From Streptomyces sp. CC228A (GTDB taxonomy: Bacteria; Actinomycetota; Actinomycetes; Streptomycetales; Streptomycetaceae), in the NCBI RefSeq assembly GCF_021390935.1, contig NZ_JAJPUI010000010.1:186001-250000 (forward strand): a stretch of DNA of 64,000 nt, read 5' to 3'. Under the pieces are notes generated by a model. The model was given only the letters and a program-made list of their open reading frames with translations. It made no database searches and had not been told where the DNA came from. Below are positions 1 through 8,904 of this stretch, in pieces. How positions within the stretch are numbered: position 1 is the stretch's first letter; each line of letters starts with the position of its first letter. Position numbers and translations under genes: made by a program.

Positions 1-1653
1 GGAGGGAACCGGGGGCCGTGCGGGGGGCGGGGTCGGCGAACCGCGGCCGGGGGGTGAGGCGGTACGCGGCCTGCGGGGTGTCGACGTACACCGTGCCGTC
101 GCCGTACGACGCGACGCGGTAGGGCCGCACGACGCCGGACAGCTCCAGGCGGACCAGGCCGGGCTGCGCCGACACGACGCGGACGCCGGGGTGGTCCGGG
201 AGCGTGTAGCCGCCGCGGGTGCGGTGGTAGCGGACCTCGTGCCCGCCGTACGCCTTCGTCTGGGGCTGCGACGGAAGGTTCCGCCAGGCCCCCGGCCCGG
301 GGCGGCCGGCGGCGTCCGCGAGGGCCGCGGCGACGGCGGCGTACTCCTCGCCCGGCGGCGGGCCGGTCAGCTCGGGGAGCACGCGGTCGTAGAACCCGGT
401 GTCGGCGCGGCCCGGCCGGGTGAAGTCCTCGTGGCCGAGGGTGCGCACGAGCAGGTCGCGGTTGGTGGCCGGGCCGTGGACGCGGGCCCTGCGCAGGGCC
501 GCCGCCAGGGCGCGCACGGCCTCCTCGCGGGTGGGGGCGTGGGCGACGGCCTTCGCCAGCAGGGCGTCGTAGTGGACGGTGACGGCGTCCCCCGCCTCGT
601 AGCCGGTGTCGACGCGGACGCCGTCGACGTCCAGGGCGTGGACGGCACCCGTCTGCGGGGCGAAGCCGCGGGCCGGGTCCTCCGCGTAGAGCCGGGCCTC
701 GACGGCGTGCCCGGAGGGAGCGGGCGGGCCTGCCGGGAGCCGGGCGCCCTCGGCGACGCGGAGTTGCAGCGCCACCAGGTCGATGCCGTACACCGCCTCC
801 GTGACAGGGTGCTCGACCTGGAGGCGGGTGTTCATCTCCAGGAAGTGCGGCGTCCCGTCGGGCGCGACGAGGAACTCGACCGTGCCCGCCCCGGTGTAGC
901 CGAGGGACCCGGCCGCGCGGACGGCCGTGTCCTGGAGTGCGGCGGCGAGCCCCGGCGGCAGGCCGGGGGCGGGCGCCTCCTCGACGACCTTCTGGTGGCG
1001 GCGCTGGAGGGAGCAGTCGCGGGTGCCGAGCGCCCAGACGGTGCCGTGGGCGTCGGCGAGGACCTGCACCTCGACGTGGCGGCCGCCCTCGACGTACGGC
1101 TCCGCGAAGACCTCGTCGTCGCCGAACGCGGAGCGCGCCTCCGCGCGGGCCGCCTCCAGGGCCGCGGGCAGCTCCGCCAGGTCCCGCACCACGCGCATGC
1201 CGCGCCCGCCGCCGCCCGCGGCCGCCTTGACGAGGACGGGCAGGTCGGCCGCCGTGAGCGCGGCCGGGTCCAGGGGCGCCACGCCCATGAGCTTCTTCGC
1301 GCGGGTCTTGGACGCCATGGCCTCGATGGCGTCCGGGGCGGCCCGACCCAGGTCAGACCCGCCGCCCGCACCTCCCGGGCGAAGGCGGCGCTCTCCGACA
1401 GGAAGCCGTATCCGGGGTGGACGGCGTCGGCGCCCGCCGCGAGCGCGGCCCGCACGAGCAGGTCGCCGCGCAGGTAGGTCTCGGCGGGGGCGGCGCCCGG
1501 CAGCCGCACGGCCGCGTCCGCGAGGCGCACGTGGCGGGCACCGGCGTCCGGGTCGGAGTGCACGGCGACGGTGGTGATGCCGAGGTCGCGGCAGGTGCGC
1601 AGGACCCGGCAGGCGATCTCGCCGCGGTTGGCGACGAGCAGCGAGGTGATCAT
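1..1653 (-). CDS. Acyl-CoA carboxylase alpha subunit (biotin carboxylase), partial, frameshifted
   Basis: ATP-dependent carboxylation of biotin for an acyl-CoA carboxylase. The ATG start at 1653 gives the classic N-terminus with VANRGEIACRV (residues 7-17) and GYGFLSE (81-87). Reading breaks after the motif TWVGPP: around 1334-1345 one base appears to be missing, and the next frame continues without a stop through an ATP-grasp glycine loop, EMNTRLQVEHP and HAVEARLYAEDP to the window edge. The biotin carrier domain would lie beyond position 1. It is 11 bp downstream of the carboxyltransferase gene, so it is the last visible gene of that operon. The substrate (methylcrotonyl-, geranyl- or another branched acyl-CoA) cannot be told from sequence. 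The frame break may be a sequencing error in a CGGGGCGGCCCG run, or a true pseudogene. Confidence 0.88.
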
Positions 1654-1664
1654 GTCGGTGCCTC

Positions 1665-3263
1665 TCACATCCGGAACACGCCGAAGCCGCCGCGTGCGCC
1701 TTCGACCGGGGCGGTGTGGATCGCGGACAGGCACAGCCCGAGGACGGTGCGGGTGTCTCGCGGGTCGATGACGCCGTCGTCGTACAGCCGCCCGGACAGG
1801 AACATCGGGAGCGACTCGGCCTCCACCTGCTGCTCCACGAGGGCGCGCAGGGCGGCGTCGCCGTCCTCGTCGTACGGCCTGCCCTTCGCGGCGGCGGACT
1901 GGCGGGCGACGATCGACAGGACCCCGGCGAGCTGCTGCGGGCCCATGACGGCGGACTTGGCGCTGGGCCAGGCGAAGAGGAAGCGGGGGTCGTAGGCGCG
2001 GCCGCACATGCCGTAGTGCCCGGCGCCGTAGGAGGCCCCGAGGAGGACCGACAGGTGCGGGACGCGGGAGTTGGCGACCGCGTTGATCATCATGGCGCCG
2101 TGCTTGATGATGCCGCCCTGCTCGTACGCGGCGCCCACCATGTAGCCGGTGGTGTTGTGGAGGAACAGCAGCGGGATGTCCCGCTGGTTGGCGAGCTGGA
2201 CGAACTGGGCGGCCTTCTGGGACTCCTCGCTGAACAGGACGCCCCGGGCGTTGGCGAGGACGCCGAGCGGGTAGCCGTGCAGCCGGGCCCAGCCGGTGGT
2301 CAGCCCGGCGCCGTACAGCGGCTTGAACTCGTCGAAGTCCGAGCCGTCGACGAGGCGTGCGACGACCTCCCGCGGGTCGAAGGGGGTGCGCAGGTCGCCG
2401 GGGACGATGCCGAGGAGCTCCTCCGGGTCGTACCGGGGCGGTGCGTACGGGCCGGGCGGCGGGTGCGCCTTGCGGTGGTGGAGCCGGGCGACGATCCGGC
2501 GGGCCTGGCGCAGGGCGTCCGGTTCGTCGAGGGCGTGGTGGTCGGCGAGGCCGGAGGTGCGGGCGTGCATGTCGGCGCCGCCGAGGGACTCGTCGTCGGT
2601 CTCCTCGCCGGTGGCCATCTTCACGAGGGGCGGCCCGCCCAGGAACACCTTCGACCGGCCGCGGATGACCACGGTGTGGTCCGACATGCCGGGGATGTAG
2701 GCGCCCCCTGCGGTGGAGTTGCCGAACACGACGGCGATGGTGGGGATCCCGGCAGCGGACAGCCGGGTGAGGTCGCGGAAGAGCGCGCCGCCGGGGATGA
2801 AGATCTCCTTCTGGGAGGCGAGGTCGGCGCCGCCCGACTCGACGAGGGAGATGACGGGGAGCCGGTTGGCGAAGGCGATCTCGTGGGCGCGCAGGGCCTT
2901 CTTGAGGGTCCAGGGGTTGGAGGCGCCGCCGCGTACGGTCGGGTCGTTGGCGGTGATCAGGCACTCGACGCCCTCGACGGTGCCGATGCCGGTCACGAGG
3001 GACGCGCCGGTGGTGTGGTCGCTGCCCCAGGCGGCGAGCGGCGACAGCTCCAGGAACGGCGTGTCGGGATCGAGGAGCAGTTCGATCCGCTCGCGGGCGA
3101 GGAGCTTGCCGCGGGCGCGGTGCCGGTCGGTGTACTTGGGGCCGCCTCCGGCGAGCGCCTCGGCGTGGGCGGCGGTCAGCTCGTCGAGCCGGGCGAGCAT
3201 GTCGGCGCGGTTGCGGACGAAGTCGGGGGCGGCGGTGTCCAGCGCGGAGGCGAGGACGGTCAC
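1665..3263 (-). CDS. Acyl-CoA carboxylase carboxyltransferase (beta) subunit
   Basis: Transfers CO2 from carboxybiotin to an acyl-CoA; a 532-residue two-lobed crotonase fold. Visible family signatures are KYTDRHRARGKLLARERI near the N-terminus, the first oxyanion region STAGGAYIPGMSD, and the second GASYGAGHYGMCGRAYDPR followed by SAVMGPQQ. The run GGADLASQKEIFIPGG is typical of the methylcrotonyl/geranyl-CoA carboxylase group rather than propionyl-CoA carboxylases, but this does not fix the substrate. GTG start at 3263: its GTGA overlaps the stop of the upstream AtuA-like gene, which argues for translational coupling. The biotin carboxylase follows after 11 bp. The gene is intact. Confidence 0.93.
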   Translation of the reverse strand: MTVLASALDTAAPDFVRNRADMLARLDELTAAHAEALAGGGPKYTDRHRARGKLLARERIELLLDPDTPFLELSPLAAWGSDHTTGASLVTGIGTVEGVECLITANDPTVRGGASNPWTLKKALRAHEIAFANRLPVISLVESGGADLASQKEIFIPGGALFRDLTRLSAAGIPTIAVVFGNSTAGGAYIPGMSDHTVVIRGRSKVFLGGPPLVKMATGEETDDESLGGADMHARTSGLADHHALDEPDALRQARRIVARLHHRKAHPPPGPYAPPRYDPEELLGIVPGDLRTPFDPREVVARLVDGSDFDEFKPLYGAGLTTGWARLHGYPLGVLANARGVLFSEESQKAAQFVQLANQRDIPLLFLHNTTGYMVGAAYEQGGIIKHGAMMINAVANSRVPHLSVLLGASYGAGHYGMCGRAYDPRFLFAWPSAKSAVMGPQQLAGVLSIVARQSAAAKGRPYDEDGDAALRALVEQQVEAESLPMFLSGRLYDDGVIDPRDTRTVLGLCLSAIHTAPVEGARGGFGVFRM

Positions 3264-4930
3264 AGGAGGACCTCCGGGATGTCGAGGTGGCGGGCCCGCA
3301 GCCATTCGCCGAGCGCCTTGGCCTGCGGGTCGAACCGGGCGCGGGCGGCGGCGCCTTCGCCGAGGAGGCCGGTGACGGTGAAGTTCAGGGCGCGCAGGTT
3401 CGGCAGGACGTGGCGGGCCACGGGCAGCGGCCGCGTCTCGGGCAGCAGCTCGCGGAAGCGGTCGGCGGTGAGGGTGTGGGCGAGCCACCGCCAGGCCGCG
3501 TCGGTCTCGGCCCACACCCCTACGTTGGCGTCCCCGCCCTTGTCGCCGCTGCGGGCCCCGGCGACCCGGCCGAGCGGGGCGCGGCGGGTGGGGCCAGGCG
3601 GCGGGGGCGGCGGCAGCGGCGGCTCGGGGACGTGTGCGGGCTGCGCGGTGCGGGCGGGGTGCGGGAGGGTGAGGCGGCGCCCGTCGGGGAGGACCGCGGT
3701 GTGGGTGACGGAGTCGCGGGGCACGTAGCGGGCCTCGAAGACGCCGTACGGGGCGGGGCGGCCGGGCGGCGCGGTGACGTGGAAGCCCGGGTAGGAGGCG
3801 AGGGCCAGCTCGACGGCGGCCCCGGTGACGGCCCGGCCGACGGTGTCCGCGTCGGGGTCGCGGACGACGAGCCGGAGCAGGGCGCTGGCGGTCTCCTCGG
3901 TGCCGGCGTCGGGGCGGTCGGTGCGGGCGAGCTCCCAGCGGACGTCCGCCACCGGCGCGAGGGCGTCGGCCATCTGCTCCCGTACGAGCGCGGCCTTGGC
4001 CTCGACGTCGAGGCCGGTGAGGACGAAGACGGCCTCGTTGCGCCAGCCGCCGAGCCGGTTGACCCCGGCCTTGAGCAGCGGCGGGGGCGGCTCGCCCCGT
4101 ACGCCGCTGATCCTGACCCGGTCGGGCCCCTCCCGGGTGAGGCGGACGGTGTCGAGGCGGGCGGTGACGTCGGGCCCGGCGTAGCGAGCGCCCGCCGTCT
4201 CGTACAGGAGCTGGGCGGTGACGGTCGACGTGGTGACGGCGCCGCCCGTGCCCGGGTGCTTGGTGATGACGCAGCTGCCGTCGGCGTGGACCTCGGCGAG
4301 GGGGAAGCCGGGGCGGCGCAGGTCGAAGCGGCGGAAGTCCGGGTGGTTGCCGCCGGTGGCCTGGGCCCCGCACTCCAGGACGTGCCCGGCGACGACGGCC
4401 CCGGCGAGCGGGTCGAGGTCCTCGGGGCGCCAGCCGAAGTGGGCGGCGGCGGGCCCGCTGACGAGGGCCGCGTCGGTGACGCGTCCGGTGACGACGACGT
4501 CGGCACCCGCGTCGAGGCAGGCGGCGATCCCGGCGCCGCCGAGGTAGGCGTGCGCGGCGAGGGCGCCCGGCGGGAGGGGCAGCCGGTCGCCTTCGACGTG
4601 GGCGACGCGCAGCCCGGTCAGACCGAGCCGGGCCGCGAGGCCGCGCAGGGCGGCGGCGAGTCCCGCGGGGTCGAGCCCGCCCGCGTTGGCGACGATGCGG
4701 ACGCCCCGTTCGCGGGCGAGGCCGAGGCACTCCTCCATCTGCCGCAGGAAGGTGCGGGCGTAGCCGAGGGAGGGGTCCTTCAGCCGGTCGCGGCCCAGGA
4801 TCAGCATCGTCAGCTCGGAGAGGTAGTCCCCGGTGAGGACGTCCAGCGGGCCGCCGGTGAGCATCTCGCGGACGGCGTCGAAGCGGTCGCCGTAGAAGCC
4901 GGAGGCGTTGCCGATGCGCAGGGGGGTCAC
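3260..4930 (-). CDS. Acyclic terpene utilization AtuA family protein
   Basis: A 556-residue protein of the DUF1446/AtuA family, named after the acyclic terpene (citronellol/geraniol) utilisation operon of Pseudomonas; the biochemical role of AtuA itself is unsettled. The N-terminus reads RIGNASGFYGDRFDAV, a family hallmark, followed by DVLTGDYLSELTM and GWRPEDLDPLAGAVVAGH. The C-terminal portion holds the conserved RSGDKGGDANVG stretch after a Pro-rich linker near residue 440. GTG start at 4930 is preceded by GAAGGAG, and GTGA overlaps occur at both ends (with the TIGR03084 gene upstream and the carboxyltransferase downstream), so the four genes form a tightly coupled operon. The association with an acyl-CoA carboxylase supports branched acyl-CoA breakdown. 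Confidence 0.88.
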   Translation of the reverse strand: MTPLRIGNASGFYGDRFDAVREMLTGGPLDVLTGDYLSELTMLILGRDRLKDPSLGYARTFLRQMEECLGLARERGVRIVANAGGLDPAGLAAALRGLAARLGLTGLRVAHVEGDRLPLPPGALAAHAYLGGAGIAACLDAGADVVVTGRVTDAALVSGPAAAHFGWRPEDLDPLAGAVVAGHVLECGAQATGGNHPDFRRFDLRRPGFPLAEVHADGSCVITKHPGTGGAVTTSTVTAQLLYETAGARYAGPDVTARLDTVRLTREGPDRVRISGVRGEPPPPLLKAGVNRLGGWRNEAVFVLTGLDVEAKAALVREQMADALAPVADVRWELARTDRPDAGTEETASALLRLVVRDPDADTVGRAVTGAAVELALASYPGFHVTAPPGRPAPYGVFEARYVPRDSVTHTAVLPDGRRLTLPHPARTAQPAHVPEPPLPPPPPPGPTRRAPLGRVAGARSGDKGGDANVGVWAETDAAWRWLAHTLTADRFRELLPETRPLPVARHVLPNLRALNFTVTGLLGEGAAARARFDPQAKALGEWLRARHLDIPEVLL

Positions 4931-5805
4931 CGGGTCTCCTTCCGGGGGGCGCGGTCCTCGCCGGGCGGCCCCGCGAACGCCTGCGCGATGTCGAGCCACC
5001 GGTCGGCGTCCGGCCCCGCCGCGTGCAGGGCCAGGTCGGCTCGGTGGGCGCGGCGGGTGACAAGCAGGCAGAAGTCGAGGGCAGGCCCGGTGACCCGCTG
5101 CGGGGCGTCCGGCGGCCCGAAGGCCCAGGTGGCGGCGGAGTCGGGCGCTTCGAGCTCAACGCGGAACTCCTCGGCGGGCGGGGTCAGCCCCCGTACGGCG
5201 GACTCGGGCGCTTCGAGCTCGACGCGGAACTCCTCTGCGGGCGGGGTCAGTCCCCGTACGGCGAAGGCGTAGTCGCGGGCCCGTACGCCGATCCATGCGA
5301 CGTGCCGCAGCCGCGCCGTCGGGGTGCGGACGGCTCCGAGGGCGTCGGCGACGTCCTGCCCGTGGGCCCAGGTCTCCATGAGCCGGGCGGTGGCGAGGGC
5401 GGTGACGCTCATGGGCGGCCCGTACCAGGGGACGCGGGTACCGGGCAGCAGCGCCCGCAGGGCGTCCTGGAGGCGGGCGCGGGCCGCGCGCCACCGCTCC
5501 CGCAGCGCGTCGGGCGGCTGCGCGGCGAGGGCTGCGGCGGCGGCATCGACGAACGTGCCGGGCGCGGCCGCCGCCTCGGCGACGTGGCCGGCGAACGCCT
5601 CCGGGTCGGTGGCGGCGAGCAGCGCGGCCTCGTCGGTCCACGCCAGGTGCGCGATCTGGTGGGCGACGCTCCAGCGGGGCGCGGGGGTGGGCGCGGCCCA
5701 CCGCTCGGGCGGCAGCGCGGCCACGAGCCGGTCGAGCGCGTCGCTCTCGTCCCGCAGGTCGTCGAGGACACCGCCCGGCGCGCGGGCGGGTTCGGACACG
5801 GACAC
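4927..5805 (-). CDS. TIGR03084 family metal-binding protein with an internal duplication
   Basis: A 292-residue DinB/maleylpyruvate-isomerase-fold protein. The N-terminal helical bundle shows HQIAHLAWTDE and, later, ETWAHGQDVADAL, the His/Glu/Asp positions expected to bind a divalent metal. Members of this family commonly head acyl-CoA carboxylase/AtuA operons; their reaction is unknown. GTG start at 5805 sits about 7 nt after GGAGGGA. The middle of the protein contains the 21-residue block AVRGLTPPAEEFRVELEAP plus two residues twice in succession (plus-strand 5138-5200 and 5201-5263). The copies differ at only a few bases, and the duplication keeps the frame. Its stop overlaps the AtuA-like gene by GTGA. 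Confidence 0.85.
   Translation of the reverse strand: MSVSEPARAPGGVLDDLRDESDALDRLVAALPPERWAAPTPAPRWSVAHQIAHLAWTDEAALLAATDPEAFAGHVAEAAAAPGTFVDAAAAALAAQPPDALRERWRAARARLQDALRALLPGTRVPWYGPPMSVTALATARLMETWAHGQDVADALGAVRTPTARLRHVAWIGVRARDYAFAVRGLTPPAEEFRVELEAPESAVRGLTPPAEEFRVELEAPDSAATWAFGPPDAPQRVTGPALDFCLLVTRRAHRADLALHAAGPDADRWLDIAQAFAGPPGEDRAPRKETR
5138..5263. repeat. 63-bp tandem duplication inside the TIGR03084 gene
   Basis: Two adjacent 63-bp copies (5138-5200, 5201-5263) differing at about four positions. The duplication is in frame and adds 21 residues to the protein. Confidence 0.9.
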
Positions 5806-5871
5806 GGTGTGCTCCCTCCGGGGCGGGCCACGTCGGCGTGCGGTGGGGAGCATGGCAGCGGAAGCAGAAAC

Positions 5872-5894
5872 AATCAAGCATGCTTGCTTGAATT
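5872..5894. promoter_or_regulatory. Palindromic operator upstream of the acyl-CoA carboxylase operon
   Basis: CAAGCATGCTTG (5875-5886) is a perfect 12-bp palindrome, extended by a second TGCTTGA-like half site on its right. It is an AT-richer island 67 bp upstream of the GTG start of the TIGR03084 gene. The form resembles TetR-family operators that control acyl-CoA catabolism operons; no tetR gene is present in this window, so the regulator is inferred. Confidence 0.55.
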
Positions 5895-6282
5895 TTGCGG
5901 ACGGGCGACCGGGACGCGGGGCGGCTGCGGTGGCCGGGCTTTCGGGGGCGGTGGGGGCGGCTGCGGGGGCCGGGCTTTCGGGGGCGGTGGGGGCGGCTCC
6001 GGGGGCCGCGCTTCCGGGGGCCGGGCTTTCGGGGGCCGCGCCCTCGGGGGCCGGTGGGGGCCGGACCTTCGCGGGCCAGGGCGGGGCCGGTGGGAGCGGC
6101 TGCGGGCAGCACGTTATCCGGCGCGGGGGCACGCCTTCGGGGGCTGGGCGGGGCGGTACGAGTCAGCACGTATCCGGCGCGGCGGCGCGTTCCGGGGTGC
6201 TGGGTCGGTGGGCGACGCGTTCCCCACAGCGACCCATGACGCCTCGGTTGCGCAGCAAGGCCGTCAGCCGCGAGGCCGATCG
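5895..6282. other. Non-coding gap with degenerate G-rich repeats
   Basis: From about 5935 to 6060 a G-rich phrase of the form GGGGGCCGGGCTTTCGGGGG recurs with variations. No open frame here has family-like composition. The promoter of the leftward operon lies at the left end. Confidence 0.6.
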
Positions 6283-7455
6283 CTATGCCACCCCAGTCCG
6301 CACTGCTTCGACCAGTGCAGCAGCGCGCCCGTCATCGGAGCCGCTGACGATGCGGTTCATCACGTACCCGAAGGCGATTCCCTGCGCGGGGTCGGCGAAG
6401 CCGAGTGAGCCGCCGCGGCCGGTGTGGCCGAAGGCGTTCGGGCCGGTCATGGGGTTGCCCTCGGTGGGGAGCATGTATCCGGTGCTGAATCGGCTCGGGA
6501 TCACCATCACCTGGTCCTTCCCGCTGGCCTGCTCTGCGGTCGCCGACGACAGAGTCTCCGGGGTGAGCAGGCGCACGCCGTCCACCTCGCCGATCAGGGC
6601 GGCGTACATGCGGGCGAGTGCCTGCGCGGTGCCGATTCCGTTGGAGGACGGGAGTTCTGCGGCCTGCACCTCCGGCGAGTCGAAGTCGATGGCGGCTGGG
6701 TCGGTGACCGCGAACGCCCGGTTGCTGAAGGAGTTCGGGTCGCGCCAGGCGGCTACCTGCTCGCGAAGTTCCTCGGGAACCGCCTCGGCGGGCACGGTGG
6801 TGAGGTCGACGGCCGGCGATCGGTACACCATGCGGCTGACCCGGCCGCGTTCACTCGCCGGCAGGCCGATGAAGAAGTCCAGCCCGAGGGGGCGCGCGAT
6901 TTCGTCGGCGAAGAAACGGCCCGGCGAGCGGCCGGAGACGCGGCGGATCACCTCTCCGACCAGCCAGCCCCAGGTTCGCCCGTGGTACCCGTGTGCAGTG
7001 CCCGGGTTCCACAGCGGGCGCTGGGCCGCGAGCGCTGCTGTCATGGGTTCCCAGGCCAGCGCCTCGGCCAGTGAGAGCGGCTCGTCCAGGGCGATCAGGC
7101 CGGCCTGGTGGGACAGGAGCCAGCGGACGGGGATGCCGGCCTTGCCGTTCGCCGCGAACTCCGGCCAGTACTTCGCCACCGGCGCGTCGAGGTCCAACAT
7201 GCCGCGCTCGGCCAGCATGTGCGCCGCGGTCGCGGTGGCTCCCTTGGTCGCCGAGTAGACCAGTTGCAGCGTGTCCCGTGTCCACGGACGGCCGGTGTCA
7301 ACGTCGGCGACGCCGCCCCACAGGTCGACCACAGGGCGGCCGTGCCGGTAGACGCACACGGCCGCGCCGATGTCCCCGTGCTGGGTGAAGTTCGCTGCAA
7401 ACGCCTCGCGGACCGGTTCGAATCCGGGCGCAACCTCACCGTTGATCGTCGTCAT
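6283..7455 (-). CDS. Serine hydrolase (class C beta-lactamase/EstB-like)
   Basis: A 390-residue penicillin-binding-protein-like hydrolase; such proteins are esterases, D-aminopeptidases or beta-lactamase-like enzymes. The catalytic SxxK is in VYSATKGA, the second motif region is GYHGRTWGW (Tyr where YxN is expected), and the C-terminal HTGRGG supplies the third. No signal peptide is visible, so it is probably cytoplasmic. I chose the ATG at 7455 (MTTING) because AGGA lies 8 nt upstream; another ATG three codons earlier is possible. Codon use is less GC-biased than the neighbours, as for the oxygenase and tRNA-synthetase remnant upstream. Its substrate cannot be predicted. Confidence 0.85.
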   Translation of the reverse strand: MTTINGEVAPGFEPVREAFAANFTQHGDIGAAVCVYRHGRPVVDLWGGVADVDTGRPWTRDTLQLVYSATKGATATAAHMLAERGMLDLDAPVAKYWPEFAANGKAGIPVRWLLSHQAGLIALDEPLSLAEALAWEPMTAALAAQRPLWNPGTAHGYHGRTWGWLVGEVIRRVSGRSPGRFFADEIARPLGLDFFIGLPASERGRVSRMVYRSPAVDLTTVPAEAVPEELREQVAAWRDPNSFSNRAFAVTDPAAIDFDSPEVQAAELPSSNGIGTAQALARMYAALIGEVDGVRLLTPETLSSATAEQASGKDQVMVIPSRFSTGYMLPTEGNPMTGPNAFGHTGRGGSLGFADPAQGIAFGYVMNRIVSGSDDGRAAALVEAVRTGVA

Positions 7456-7510
7456 GCCGTTCATCCTGGCAACCGTGCTGCTCTCACCGACAGGCGAAAC
7501 CGGCTGTTTC

Positions 7511-8083
7511 TCAAGGGCGTTCGGCATCGATACGTACGACGAGTGTCACGCGCTCGCCCCTCGTGATCGGCCGTACGCCGTGGATGTGGTCGCGGGTGGC
7601 AGGGAAGGCGACCAGGGTGCCGCAGGGCGGCTTGATCTCCTGAGCCGGGCTCTCGAAGAACAGTTCCCCGCCGCCATAGGAGTCCGGTGTGTTGAGCCAG
7701 ACCAGGAGGGTGAGGTCTCCGCCGACGACGGGCTGTCCGTTGGTCCGGGCCCGCTCGCGCTCGATGTCGGTGACCTCGTCGTGGTGGGCGACGAAGCCGA
7801 CGCCCGGGCCGTAGCGGTAGACGACCGCCGGCTGGGTGGGTATGCGCTTCGGGGCGATTCCGAAGTGGCTGCGAAGGTGGGCGGCGCAGTGGGAGACAAC
7901 CGCCCCTTCCAGGTGGTGCGGAGGGATCTCGACGTACTCGCTCTTGCGCAGCGTTTCGTCGATGACGCCCCGGTAGGTGCGCGGGCGGGCGGTCTGGTTC
8001 TTCATGCGGTCCATCAGCGTTCCGCAGAGGCTGAGGGGGATGGCGCTCTCTACGACGAGCGGTAAGCGGCTCTTCCAGGTCAT
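7511..8083 (-). CDS. 2-oxoglutarate/Fe(II) oxygenase, prolyl-4-hydroxylase type
   Basis: A 190-residue double-stranded beta-helix oxygenase. The iron ligands are visible as the H-x-D within VAHHDEVTD and the distal His in DHIHGVRP; the Arg in RGERVTL would bind 2-oxoglutarate. It matches the P4Hc-like group that hydroxylates amino-acid side chains or small molecules; the substrate is unknown. ATG start at 8083 has an ideal GGAGG seven bases upstream, inside the end of the cysteinyl-tRNA-synthetase remnant, whose stop overlaps the start as ATGA. The two reading frames are therefore translationally coupled. Codon use is less extreme than in surrounding genes, consistent with acquisition. Confidence 0.82.
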   Translation of the reverse strand: MTWKSRLPLVVESAIPLSLCGTLMDRMKNQTARPRTYRGVIDETLRKSEYVEIPPHHLEGAVVSHCAAHLRSHFGIAPKRIPTQPAVVYRYGPGVGFVAHHDEVTDIERERARTNGQPVVGGDLTLLVWLNTPDSYGGGELFFESPAQEIKPPCGTLVAFPATRDHIHGVRPITRGERVTLVVRIDAERP

Positions 8084-8519
8084 GAGGTGGCCTCCTTCCA
8101 CCAACGGGTGCCCTCGGGCGAGTCCTCGAGGACGACGCCCTGCTGGGTGAGCTGGTCGCGGATCGCGTCAGCCTCGGCGAACTTCCTCGCCGCGCGGAGC
8201 CGGTCGCGTTCCTTCACGAGTTCGTCGACAGCGGCGTCGCTCTGGGCGGAGCCGGGGATGTCGAACGTTCCGAAGAGGTTGTTCACGTCCTCGATCAGCC
8301 GCAGGGCGGCCGGGCCGGCCGGCTCCTCCATGCGATTCTGCTCGCGGATGTACTGAAACAGGACGGCGAGGGCACCAGGCGTGTCGAAGTCGTCGTCCAG
8401 GCGCTCGCGCATCTCCTTCCAGGCGTCCATCGCGCGTACGGCGTTCGCCTGGCTGTCGGTGTGCGCAGGGTCGATGGTCCGGGCGAAGTTCCGGAAGGCG
8501 TCGGTGAAGTCGTCCAGTC
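8080..8519 (-). pseudogene. C-terminal remnant of a cysteinyl-tRNA synthetase-like gene
   Basis: About 145 residues that match only the end of CysRS: a helical DALR-type stretch (MRERLDDDFDTPGALAVLFQ) and the terminal KFAEADAIRDQL ... LEDSPEGTRWW signature. The Rossmann catalytic domain with HIGH and KMSKS is absent; upstream of about 8520 the frame becomes unrelated, and no plausible ATG/GTG start with an RBS is present. The break coincides with a 14-bp-stem hairpin at 8521-8556. The 3' end is in ATGA overlap with the oxygenase. Most likely a deletion relic of a second, non-housekeeping cysS; a stand-alone anticodon-domain protein is a weaker alternative. Confidence 0.72.
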
Positions 8520-8520
8520 T

Positions 8521-8556
8521 GCCGGCTCCTGTGCACCCGGTCGCACAGGAACCGGC
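8521..8556. repeat. Hairpin at the cysS breakpoint
   Basis: Arms GCCGGCTCCTGTGC (8521-8534) and GCACAGGAACCGGC (8543-8556) pair over 14 positions with one G-T, around an 8-nt loop. It could be a terminator, an attenuator or the scar of a mobile element; no T-tract follows. Confidence 0.55.
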
Positions 8557-8766
8557 AGATCGCAGTAGCCACTCAGGTCGTCGGCGGGCCGCGTCCTGGG
8601 GTGGGAGTCCAACGCATCGAGTGCCGCTCGGACTGACCCCGCGGCCCGCCGAGTGGTCGTCCGTCACAGGGGCGCCCGCGCGGCACCCCGCCGAGCGGAG
8701 CCAGGGACCCCGGCTCCGGGGCAGCACGGAAGCCGGGCCGCTGTCTGGATTCGGCGGGGAATCCAC

Positions 8767-8793
8767 CCATCCGAGTGCGGCCCGGCTCCGAAT
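8767..8793 (+). promoter_or_regulatory. SigK-type promoter of sigK
   Basis: CCATCC (8767-8772), a 15-nt spacer, then CCGAAT (8788-8793). The element recurs with the same spacing at 10293-10319. It resembles the promoter I remember for mycobacterial SigK, with a slightly shorter spacer. It would make sigK autoregulated with a leader of about 105 nt. Confidence 0.6.
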
Positions 8794-8904
8794 CACCTCC
8801 AGGAGAGGAAGCAGTGCTGCCGTCGTCTCGTGGAAAGGGTGACGCATGGGCGTCCAAGGCATCCCCGCCCCCGCTGCGGGCGGGCACCGCGCCGGAGGTA
8901 CGGG

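Noticed and set aside
3287..5272. Very long open frame on the plus strand opposite the AtuA-like and carboxyltransferase genes
   Set aside because: Gly/Val/Glu-rich composition typical of an antisense shadow of GC-rich coding DNA; no family motif and the minus-strand genes are certain.
4927..6132. Pro/Ala-rich N-terminal extension of the TIGR03084 protein
   Set aside because: It would cross the operator palindrome and a low-complexity gap; GTG 5805 has a proper RBS.
8740..8760. Shared GCTGTCTGGA words near 8740 and 28799 as a mobile-element footprint
   Set aside because: Only ten bases match, with no terminal repeats or transposase nearby.
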